Positions 12,975 to 21,686 of a stretch of DNA of 64,000 nucleotides are shown one piece after another. This DNA is from Albugo candida (taxonomy: Eukaryota; Oomycota; Peronosporomycetes; Albuginales; Albuginaceae). The stretch is from assembly GCA_905220665.1 (NCBI GenBank), contig CAJNAR010000183.1, positions 62,001 through 126,000 of the forward strand, in the 5' to 3' direction. Position 1 is the stretch's first letter, and each line of letters starts with the position of its first letter. The notes below the pieces were generated by a model that saw only the letters and a list, made by a program, of their open reading frames with translations, had not been told where the DNA came from and did not search any database. The position numbers were made by a program, and so were the translations under genes.

Positions 12975-13787
12975 ATCGTATTCGCTTCGGTGAATCAGGA
13001 AGTGGCCACGTCGAATAGCTTTTGTTCCATGAGCTTTGGCCTATTTGAGGTAACGACTTTGTTATTCACTCCATTCGGAACGCTTTTCGTTTATTTCAGT
13101 ATTTGATGTCACAGAGAGGCGGTATTACTGCTACGTGGTGTGGTATTAGCGTTCGATGCAGGTACGGTTACGGGGAACTGAATTCTCTTATCGACTTCTG
13201 TACGCATATCGACGTTTGAGCCGAAATATTACGGGAAGAGGACGTTGCGATGAGATTGAAAGAGGATAATTGTAGTGGGATGGAGGTGGAGCAGAATATG
13301 CAGCAGCATGGATGATTGAGCTTGTGGCGATCTCGCAATTTGGACGAAAAGCTCTGCGCTTCTTTAGGAATCGAACGGGTCCTAGTTTCTCGCTACGTCC
13401 GATATATACCGATTTTTTATCGGTAGGTGTACCTTCGTGACACACGCATCTATGTTGGACGCAATGTTGGAGTTTGGCAAGGATAAGGAAGATACGCGAG
13501 TATGTTTATGTATGAATTGGTGAAGCTGTGAGTATTACCAGTTTACCAAAGATTTCTTGTTTGTCTTGCGTCATCAAGCTGAGGTTTGCTTAATTAAGAA
13601 ATCTGACCTACTCTAAACTAAGTCATCTAGCATAGAATTAAAGAGCATTAAGAATGTCATGGATAGAGAAGCTATAGAGAAGCTATAATTGAGCTATATG
13701 AGACGTATAAATCTCAAAATGTATATATTACATTGTAACTCTCAGCTTACTCCGATTTTGAGAATAGGGCTGATATAAAATTCTTCT
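12975..13787. other. No recognisable gene
   Basis: Only short frames are present (for example 13188-13445, minus, basic and Ser-rich, no motif). Nothing else is visible. Confidence 0.4.
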
Positions 13788-14439
13788 TTAGAGTTTCCGG
13801 CTTTTATCAAAATATCGGCGATGTTCAGGCTTTTTATCAAAATATTCATACTGATCAGGCTGCACGTTCTCGTGTAAGGTTATTATGAATTCCAGCTGCT
13901 TCAGCGCGCATTCTCCGAATAAAAGGACATTATTGCCCGTGTCCGCTTCTACTCCTGCAACGTCAAGATCCAATGTATTTACAGTGTTTTCCAATTTTAT
14001 GGGGGGGAATTCTAGTTGTAGCATGAATGAGATCACACAATATCAATATATGTTTATTCGTACGGCTTTTTTCGGGATCGCTCGAATCAGGAATGGTAAA
14101 TGTGGCAGTTGATCTACCTTCAAGCGGAATGGGTACAGACGGTTCAGGTGGTGGATCCAGCTTTTGTACAGATATTACCTATTTTATAAGGCCATGAAAC
14201 GCGATGTAGAGATCAGGGCAATTCATCACTCTAGGACACCACCGAATAAGCTTATCATCGAGTTTTTCAAAAGTGTCAATCTCAACTTTCGGGTCCGGGT
14301 TGCAACCGTATCGGAAGGGATCATTAGACAGGGCAGTGCATGTAATACAATCCTTCACAAATCAACCAATTACGGACGAGCATGTGATCAATAGAAACCA
14401 TCCGGCTGCGAGATGGACAAAAGTTCGGACTTGTTCCAT
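13788..14439 (-). pseudogene. Broken paralogue of the secreted protein at 7596-8312
   Basis: Starting at the ATG at 14439 the minus strand reads MEQVRTFVHLAAGWFLLITC, a textbook signal peptide, followed after a few codons by an in-frame TGA. The same frame goes on with VKDCITCTALSNDPFRYGC and MNCPDLYIAFHGLI up to a TAG. It then stays open to a run of seven G (14001-14007), where a one-base shift leads into the C-terminal part ending near 13788 with GECALKQLEFIITL. The Cys-to-CysPro spacing is 27 residues, against 30 in the intact copy. The C terminus ALKQ aligns with ALKQMSLTLL of the 7.6 kb gene. Two stops and one homopolymer shift make it a pseudogene unless they are sequencing errors. The family and its function are unknown. 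Confidence 0.65.
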
Positions 14440-14765
14440 GAGGATTAGGTTGGTTGCGGATGATAGAGACGATCCCAAAATGAGCAACAACGCGAGGAAC
14501 GCTGGCTGAGCCACAACTGATAGTGTTCCACCAACTTAAATTATAGCTGAGTGCAACGATGGGCAGCTGACGCTAGCGGGACTTCCTATCCATGTATACA
14601 CGGTATCATAGCAATCTGAAATCTCACACCGTACATCGTTACATGCCGCAGTTCCTGCACAACGTGGCAACTTGAATAAACAAAAAGAATCACATTTTAC
14701 TGTACATAAAACAGACGCATGCACCTGACTTTCGTTCGACTTTAGATCTACATTACAGCTCTATA
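14440..14765. other. Upstream spacer between paralogue and transposon
   Basis: Contains a short block (14695-14735) similar to the upstream region of the intact paralogue. A Cys-rich minus-strand frame at 14536-14724 lacks an ATG and is not called as a gene. Confidence 0.4.
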
Positions 14766-14790
14766 CAGTGCAAGACACTTATAACCAGCA
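14766..14790. repeat. Left terminal inverted repeat of element 1
   Basis: 25 bases pairing with 17382-17406 with four mismatches; flanked by TA. Confidence 0.75.
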
Positions 14791-15112
14791 CGTTTAATCG
14801 GTAGACAAGAATTCTTTCTCTTCACAGAAAAGATTTAATGTAGAAAAAAGAATTCCATTGTACTAAAGAATAGACGCTACGCTGTAAGATAATGGAAGCC
14901 AATTCTTCGTAACTTTATTTTTGTAGGACTAGTAGGGCCTTGAAACTCGGCCAGTTTCGGCAATTTTCAATGGGACAAGCGATATTTGGCCGCCCGAAAA
15001 TCAATAACCCGTATTACTTAATATTTTTGGGCCCGAACTCTTTTATTAAGTATGTATGACAAGTTATCAATTATGAAACAATCTCTGAAAGTATGGTCTC
15101 ATTTATGTAGTA

Positions 15113-17217
15113 TTAAGCCGTGAGGCAGTTCATGTCCATCAGGATTGAATTTGGTACGCGTCGGTGAGAACGGTAGTTTTTGACGGCATATTCCGCAGCT
15201 TTACCACTTAACCCTTTGCGGTAAACATCCATGTACCGCTGAGATTTTTGATAGTAGTTCCTTATCTCGGTCAAACTGACCGAATTCAATGCTTTTGGCA
15301 TCACGTCCTTTAGTCCAGTCCATGAATAATTGCAGTGTTTCGGTGCGTACCGCTTGGCAGAGCCCCAAAATTTCTCAATGAAGCTGAGTTCAGAATGAAA
15401 TCTTGGATAAAATATTATCATGTGGCCGGCACCAACAATAAGCTTTTCTAACATGCATTTCTGGCGAAGAAAGTCTGGTTGATTTGCCATAATTTTTCTG
15501 GCACAGCAGTCCAGTTCGGTTGTAGGACATTTCACGCGACAGTCAAGTGTAAGGCCTGCACGCCAAATTCCTCGTTCTTCAAGGACAACTTTGATACCCT
15601 TTGCCTTGCCACGAAGTTTTTCAATTGCATGATCTTCTGGAAAAACCAATTCCTGGTAAATTCCATTTCCCCAAGTCGTTTGTCGCATCAGATGTTGTTT
15701 GCCACCAGGGCCCAGGTTCATGCGGTTTGCACAGAGCGCATCGTCAGCAAAGGCAGCATGGCTGGTGGCATTGTCAAAGGCAAAGAGGGCCTTCATGCCT
15801 GGAAATTGTGCCTCAAAGATGGGGATTGCTCGATCAAGCACCTTGTTGTAGAGGTCTATTGCCTCCCACCATCCGTCGTGCTGAATTCCAGGGTGCATGA
15901 TCACACATGCTTGTTCTGGCAGCGTCTGAAACTGCTCTTTTTTCTCTTGGTCCAGGGCGAGGAGTCCCGAAATTGGACAAAGGAAGGCACCGATATGAAT
16001 AGATCTCCCTTGGCCTTTCTTGCGCAATGGTTGCTCTCCATCAGGCATCCAAAGGCGCTTCAACCCACTCATTGGCAGCAAACGTACTGTCATCATGGGT
16101 AACCAGAAGAAGTGGTTGAATGTTCGCTGGTGGCCATATTACATCATCTTGGTTTTTCTCATATTATCATTTTTTGCAGGGAAAACAGGCATGCGAGCAT
16201 TAAGTTCATCTAATTTGGCCAGAAACTTTTGGCGATACTCAATAACATCTTCTCTTTCATAACCATCGATGTAAATCCCCTTCGCAACTTTGCGGTAGGT
16301 TATGTCCAAGGACTGTAGCCAGCGCATCATCGTTCGTTCCGATATTTTTGGGCAAGGAGTGTAGCCTAACTCGGGGGGGATTTCTTCATTGTTGTGTTTT
16401 GTCAAGGTTGCAATTTCGACATTGAACTCATTTGCACGGAGGTATTGTTGCAGGATAATGATACAGTCCTCGTCCTGAAGAAAACTTGATCGCTTGGCGT
16501 GTTTCCCTTTCTTCGTCTGAGGCAGAGACCGGTCTTTCATAGAAGTTCTGGGCCATGTGCTTATTGATTGAGAAAATTAAACCCCTCTTCCTGCTGCATA
16601 TGAGATAAAGGAATTTGCCGCTTTCTTCGTTTATCCTATTTGGAGTAGTCGAAAGTAGACGAGTAGCGCTGCTTCACGCGCATGTGCTGCATTGTTCTTC
16701 CCGTTTGGCTTTCGATTTATTTTTTTCAGATTCTCAACTGCCAAACTGATATCAGCTTCGGTCCACTCAGTACCCTCGTCTTCATCAGATCCATCATCCA
16801 AGTCTGCATCATTTTCGTTATCCACATCCACTTCAGCACCAGCTTCTGTAAACATTGGTGTCAGTGTCCAGTTTTCAGTCAACGGCTTTGTGCCTCTCGC
16901 AGCATCCTTCAGCACCGCCTTCTTGCGCCTTTGTGTGCGTGACGAATTTCCCAGATACCGCACTGGTCGGTTGCTCTCGTTAGTTAGCACTAGCTCTCAA
17001 TATTCCCAACAATCATGTCATCATCTTCTTCCACTTCATTTTCACTCTCCATCTGGGATTCATTTTTACTGCAGGCGCTGCTACTTTCAAATTCATGCAC
17101 GTCATGTACTTCAATTTTCTGTTTCTTATTCTCCGCACCATGTATTGATGCCATGTACAAGTGTTTCCTTTGTTTTTTTAGACGTGGCATGGTTACTTTG
17201 GGAAGCTTTAAGTGCAA
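15113..17217 (-). pseudogene. DDE-superfamily transposase of element 1
   Basis: The minus strand reads as a transposase in pieces. An acidic N-terminal region at 16631-17217 includes a D/E-rich tract. A helix-turn-helix-like segment at 16139-16540 contains KISERTMMRWLQSLDITYRK and YIDGYEREDVIEYRQKFLAK. The catalytic part at 15113-16096 contains MPDGEQPLRKKGQGRSIHIG, the second Asp in FAFDNATSHAAF, and the third acidic residue in HSELSFIEKFWGSAKRY. The first catalytic Asp (THDDSTFAANE) lies near 16080-16110 in a different frame from the sequence on both sides, so two compensating frameshifts hide it. The domain structure matches DDE endonucleases common in fungal and oomycete genomes. It acts on its own terminal repeats in the nucleus. 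With the frameshifts it is probably inactive. Confidence 0.78.
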
Positions 17218-17381
17218 AAAAAACGGAGGGCGTTATCAACTTCTGAAGTGATATGGCGTTCGATTAACCTACCTACATGCACTACTCTTGATTGGCTAAA
17301 AACCGGTTATTTGCACGTTAGAAGTATAGGCTGCAAGAAATTAAAATTTTGAAATCTGGCCGCATAAATAGGGGGGGGGGA

Positions 17382-17406
17382 TGTCGGTTATAAGTGTCAT
17401 GCACTA
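17382..17406. repeat. Right terminal inverted repeat of element 1
   Basis: 25 bases pairing with 14766-14790; followed by TA at 17407-17408. Confidence 0.75.
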
Positions 17407-17442
17407 TAGGATTAACTTAACGCTTTCTCCAATCCCTTTGAT

Positions 17443-17672
17443 TGTCAAGGATTTCATTACACTGTTTATCTGGTTTTTTAATTACCTTCCTTATCCTATC
17501 ATGAGTCCCTGACCGTGTGAATATCACTTACGTCTGACTTCAGACCTTGGGAGGCAGATATTTCCAAGCTTATTGCTTGGGTGGGCTCCAACCGCTGCCC
17601 ACACTGCCGTGGATCGAACTAACGACCTCCGGCAGGGGGTCCGTGCGCTCAAGTGCTTAACCAACTGAGCCC
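17443..17672 (-). mobile_element. tRNA-derived SINE (minus-strand copy)
   Basis: Closely similar along its length to the SINE at 19751-19997, in inverted orientation. On the minus strand it starts with a pol III box A-like GGGCTCAGTTGG, continues to a box B-like AGTTCGATCC, and ends with the same tail (through 'aatccttgac'). The head is shorter or different from the other copy in its first dozen bases. No target-site duplication is evident. It lies 36 bp from the end of DDE element 1 and abuts a LINE 5' fragment. Confidence 0.78.
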
Positions 17673-17735
17673 ACTTCTCAATTTACCGGCTACTACGTAA
17701 CCCGCCAATTTAGTACAAAACTACACGAAAAACTA
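17673..17735 (+). mobile_element. LINE 5'-end fragment
   Basis: The stretch beginning ACTTCTCAATTTACCGGCTA matches the start of the long LINE (44338 onward, ACTTCTCAATTTTCCGGCTG) for about 60 bases, then similarity fades. LINE remnants usually keep the 3' end, so a 5'-only piece is unusual. The match starts exactly at the SINE head. Confidence 0.6.
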
Positions 17736-19140
17736 CCTTTTTCAACTCTTTCCTCTCTTAATCATGAATGTAGAAGGCTTTGATTTTGTGGGAGTAATGA
17801 ACGAAACGCTCCTGCTAGATAAATGCTGCATCTTGACTGGACAGCCATCGTTCTCAAAAGACAGGCAGGGAGAAAAAGTAGCGGACTAGTCAAAATAAAC
17901 TGATGGACGTAATCGAAAAGTCTATCTTTCCAAATTAATAAAACTCAAAACATGTGCGATGTGATGAGTTTATCTCAAAGCTTTACAACTGGCATGAAGA
18001 AGATAAATAAGGAGCTAAACGCGAAAAATCAACGAGCACAGTCCAAGACATTCACTGCCTTGGCTTGTTAGTATGGGCCTGATGTTTGAATGAATTTCAG
18101 CCTTGGTTTTACTATCGTGGTCATACTCAAAGTTTCCTGGTCAACTTGACTAGGAATTGAGCTCGAAAAATAACTTTTGTAAGATATTTTAGCGTTTAGC
18201 AAGTCGAGTTTGACGCAGGTAATGCGTCGAAGCATCTCCATGGTGTTTTGACAGACGCGTTATTACGATCGAGCAAGTTGAAATTTGGAAGGAAAAAGCC
18301 GATTTCAGATGTCGGAGATTCTGTAGCATCTGATCATGATAATGCATATAGCTGCGACATTTGTCGACGAAAGTGTGTCCTAGGTAGATGGTGTCTTTGC
18401 AATTGACTTCATCGAGCAAGAAGACGAGTTCATTATACGGGATAATGGTGAAAAGTAAATGGTCGAGAATCAGTTAAATCGGCGTCGCCATGGTTCGTGC
18501 ACGCAAAGAGCAGAAAAAGGGAGACCTAAATGAGATCTGCATAGAAGTCAGCTGGACATTGCTGTATGTGCAGAAACATTCGTCTGAATGCCGGAGCTAA
18601 AAGGCAGTAGTCTAGACGAGGAAGAATTCCCACCACCCAACATGAGAAAGCAGAATGATTGGAAGGGTGTGCGCTTTGTTGCCCGTTCCATGGATGCGCT
18701 GTATTTGCTCAGAATATTATGATATGTCGTTTTCTCTGGAGCACCTACGCAAGTATGTTTACACTATCTGTTGCTGAACCTATCCATTTGCGGTAGAGTT
18801 CTCATAACCGCGATCAGAGTGCGACCATCTCTGCTTATATTGATACGTGACAGGAAATACTGATACAAATCAGTTCCACACTTTTTTGCATAATGTGTCC
18901 TAACTACACGCGCTGATCCCGCCAGTCTCTCAGCGCAAGCGACAATGTAAAGGACAAGTTGATCGACCAAATCGGGTGGAATCTCGCAGTCCATGTCGAT
19001 GACTTCATTTAAGCTCCATAACGCCTATTATCTGAAATGACCATCATTCGGCGCTGACGATAAACCGGTATGACCGTATCACAATGACCTTTACAATACC
19101 GTCACGTACCGATTTCGCACAGCGCCGCCAGACTTCTCAG
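17736..19140. other. Unidentified, probably decayed coding on the minus strand
   Basis: Two minus-strand frames look protein-like: 18764-18994 (DLVDQLVLYIVACAERLAGS, then DGRTLIAVMRTLPQMD) and 18189-18419 (LDEVNCKDTIYLGHTFVDKC). They may be parts of one helical protein, but I do not recognise the family. No intact gene is present. Confidence 0.35.
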
Positions 19141-19739
19141 TACTTTGTATATGGAGAATGTGTCACCACGATTCAAGCAACAAGTCCATCCGAAGTACAA
19201 TATAGATCTAGCTAAGGGTGGGAATATAAACATTCGAGTTCCTGTCTCTCTACCGCAACTACGACCAGCACTTAAAACTATTTGCAGCCATTTGTGTACA
19301 TGTGGAGACGCTATAAACCGGTTTTTCGAATTATATAAACTCTTATTGGATGAAATTAGGCGATTAGAGCTCTCCGATGAGAATGTATCAAATTGCAATC
19401 AGAAAGCCGATCTGATGAAGCAAAAGCACTATAAAGCGCTCTCCATGCCCTTGTTTCCACCGATCTAACGATACTGGTAGACAGCGCTGAATCCAAAGTC
19501 CATGCCGACATTCAACATCTGCAAAAAGTCGCCTGAATGCACCATTATCGAACACAAATCTCACACATGAAAGCCTGCATTCAGGAGAGCAGATTTCATC
19601 ACAAAATGATTCGATCGAATCCGTTTTGGAACTCAAAAGCGCAATTAAAGAAAGCGTATCTCGAATTGAACGCATTCAAGCTGTTGTTGAGCAGGAAACA
19701 CGCCGATTTCAACACAGGCAAAGCAGTGTTTTGGATAGG

Positions 19740-19750
19740 ACGCATGACGA
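19740..19750. repeat. SINE target-site duplication, left
   Basis: ACGCATGACGA, repeated exactly at 19998-20008. Confidence 0.85.
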
Positions 19751-19997
19751 GGGGTCCGTACCCAGCTCAGTCGGTTAAGCACTTGAGCGCACGGACCCTC
19801 TGCCGGAGGTCGTTAGTTCGATCCCCGGCAGTGTGGGCAGCGGTTTGAGCCCACCCAAGCAATAAGCTTGGAAAATATCTGCCTCCCTAGGTTTGAAGTC
19901 AGACTTAAGTGATATTCACACGGTCAGGGGCTCATGATAGGATAAGGAAGGTAGTTAATGAACCAGATAAACAGTGTAATGAAATCCTTGACAAAGT
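19751..19997 (+). mobile_element. tRNA-derived SINE with target-site duplication
   Basis: 247 bp flanked by the direct repeat ACGCATGACGA at 19740-19750 and 19998-20008. The head resembles a tRNA: box A-like CAGCTCAGTCGG (19763-19774) and box B-like AGTTCGATCC (19815-19824). The body continues through 'caataagcttgg' to a tail ending 'aatccttgacaaagt' with no poly-A. Removing the element and one repeat copy joins the reading frame (DRTHD, then DVVIDTDEKCARLG), so it landed inside the RCC1-TBC coding sequence. A second copy lies at 17443-17672 in opposite orientation. Confidence 0.88.
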
Positions 19998-20008
19998 ACG
20001 CATGACGA
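19998..20008. repeat. SINE target-site duplication, right
   Basis: ACGCATGACGA, repeated exactly at 19740-19750. Confidence 0.85.
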
Positions 20009-21686
20009 CGTAGTGATCGATACGGATGAGAAATGTGCTCGCCTGGGTCGTCCGCCAGGATGGAGTCATACAAATTCGCTGTTAACGCCGCAAAAAGTCG
20101 ATTTTTTTCCGGGTCAAAGTATCGTTCAGATTGCCTGTGGCGGGAATCACATTTTGTATCTATCTCATGCAGGAGACGTATACAGCAGCGACGACCATAG
20201 TGTATCTAGTATGGAGACTACAGACATCCTAAAACGCCTCAATTAGTCAAGGAGCTCGCTTTGGAGAGGGCTCTACATCGAACACCTATCATCAATATCG
20301 CATGAGGGGCTAAACATTCCGTTGCACTCACGTCAGCTGGGGAAGTATACACATGGGGAAGCGGTGAAGACGGGCGTTTGAGACACGGTGAAATGCGCGT
20401 TCGGAATGTGCCTCGTAAGATAATGACATTGTTACGACATAGGATCGTGAATGTGAGTTGTGGAGGAGCACATACTGTTGTCGTATCGGATCAGAATTCT
20501 GTGTTTGTTTTCGGACTTGGACGAAATGGTCGATTAGGCTTGGGCGATACGAAATGTCATGATACTCCTCAGCAGGTGCCAAGTTGAAATTTTAAGAAAC
20601 AAAGAATCATCAAGATTGTGTGTGGGTGGAATTCACGATTGCTTTGAGTTTTGGAGGACGTGCTTTCAGCTGGGGAAAGCAACGTCAAGGGCAATGCGGA
20701 CTCGGGATTTCCGATCAAGACGAACTATCACCGTATTTGATAGAAAAACTACTCGATTCTCGCATCATCGATGTGGCTTGTGAGTATACGCACTCCCTTG
20801 CACTCACTTCTCAGCATGAGGTTCTATCTTGGGGTCTTGGTGAAAATATGGCCAACTAGGACGCAGAATTGTGTATCAGCCGTCACCAGAGAGTATCGAT
20901 ACGAGTCTTTTCACGTGTCAAGAAGGTCGTCCTTGTCATATCTGTTGTGGCGCTATCACTCAATAATCATCACAGAAAGCAGGAGTTTGTATGCGTGTGG
21001 ACTTAATTCGTATGGCGCCTATTCAATCGTGATATTCCAGAAAGAAATGATTTCTTCGTCAATCTCGGTATCGATGCTGTTCTTTGTTGCGGTCACAAGT
21101 ATACGATCGCTTTGGAAGTCGGTAAATTTCCAAGTCTGTCAGCTGGATGTCGTCGCTACACCTCAGAGAGCAGTTCTTCCATCTCCACTCTCCACATGGA
21201 AGCCGCTTTTCCCCATATGCAAAGCGTTTCGTCCAATATAAATGAACGGAAGTCTCTTCATCAAAGAGAAGAAGAGCTTCGTCGAGCAAAGAAAATTTGG
21301 CGCACACGAATCTTACTGGACTGGGAGCAAAGTCGTCATAGCTTTCTGACGCATACGATGTGGCGTCAACGTATTCCGCCTTCCATTCGAGCTCGCGTGT
21401 GGCCTCTTGCGATCGGTAATGATCTGAAAAACGACCCCGGAAATGTATCATCTGTACCGCGATCGAGCGAATCAATCCAAGCAGCTCTCACAGCATGATA
21501 AAAGCTTTGGCAGAGAGCACACTTTATCATTGATTGATACAGATTTGCCTCGAACATTTCCGTCCTTGAGGCTATTCGACAGCACCGGCCCGTACAATGA
21601 ATATCTTCTTCAGGTATTGGAAACCTATGCGTGTTATCGACCAGATTTGGGCTACCTCGATGTTCAATACGCATGCAATATGAGGC

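Larger units (their letters stand above)
14766..17406 (-). mobile_element. DDE transposon, TA-flanked, Tc1/mariner-like (element 1)
   Basis: Imperfect terminal inverted repeats were read directly. The left end starts CAGTGCAAGACACTTATAAC (14766). The right end, read inward on the other strand, starts TAGTGCATGACACTTATAAC (ending at 17406). They agree at 21 of the first 25 positions. Both ends are bordered by TA (14764-14765 and 17407-17408), the target duplication expected of the Tc1/mariner/IS630 superfamily. The 2.64-kb interior carries a transposase on the minus strand. A second, more decayed element at 26764-29613 shares the right-end subterminal sequence (a 'cacgttagaagtata' block) and the protein family. 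Confidence 0.8.
19145..21686 (+). pseudogene. RCC1-repeat plus TBC-domain protein, pseudogene
   Basis: An N-terminal helical segment (19145-19740, VVEQETRRFQHRQSSVLDRT in the correct frame) leads into RCC1 repeats: IVQIACGGNHILYLS, VYTWGSGEDGRLRHG, VFVFGLGRNGRLGLGD, FSWGKQRQGQCGLG and VLSWGLGEN. A charged helix follows (EEELRRAKKIWRTRILLDWE) and then the start of a TBC Rab-GAP domain: RIPPSIRARVWPLAIGNDL, then IDTDLPRTFPSLRLF, which carries the IxxDxxR arginine-finger motif, then YRPDLGY. Here the usual YVQGM glutamine-finger motif is lost and Copia sequence starts (21687). The family would accelerate GTP hydrolysis on Rab GTPases in membrane traffic. Stops replace conserved residues (for example a TGA for Cys in INIA*GAKHS near 20300), frames change several times, and a SINE interrupts it at 19751. 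Confidence 0.75.

Noticed and set aside
14536..14724. Cys-rich 62-codon minus-strand frame, possible small secreted protein
   Set aside because: It has no ATG (starts at GTG), no clear signal peptide, and overlaps the upstream block of the paralogue pseudogene.
15479..16102. 207-codon plus-strand open frame
   Set aside because: It is the antisense shadow of the DDE transposase, which has clear catalytic motifs on the minus strand.
17370..17380. Run of about nine G
   Set aside because: A simple homopolymer inside the transposon subterminal region; no regulatory role can be argued.
19751..19830. tRNA-like head with box A and box B
   Set aside because: It belongs to a SINE with target duplications and a second copy; the acceptor-stem pairing of a working tRNA is not evident.
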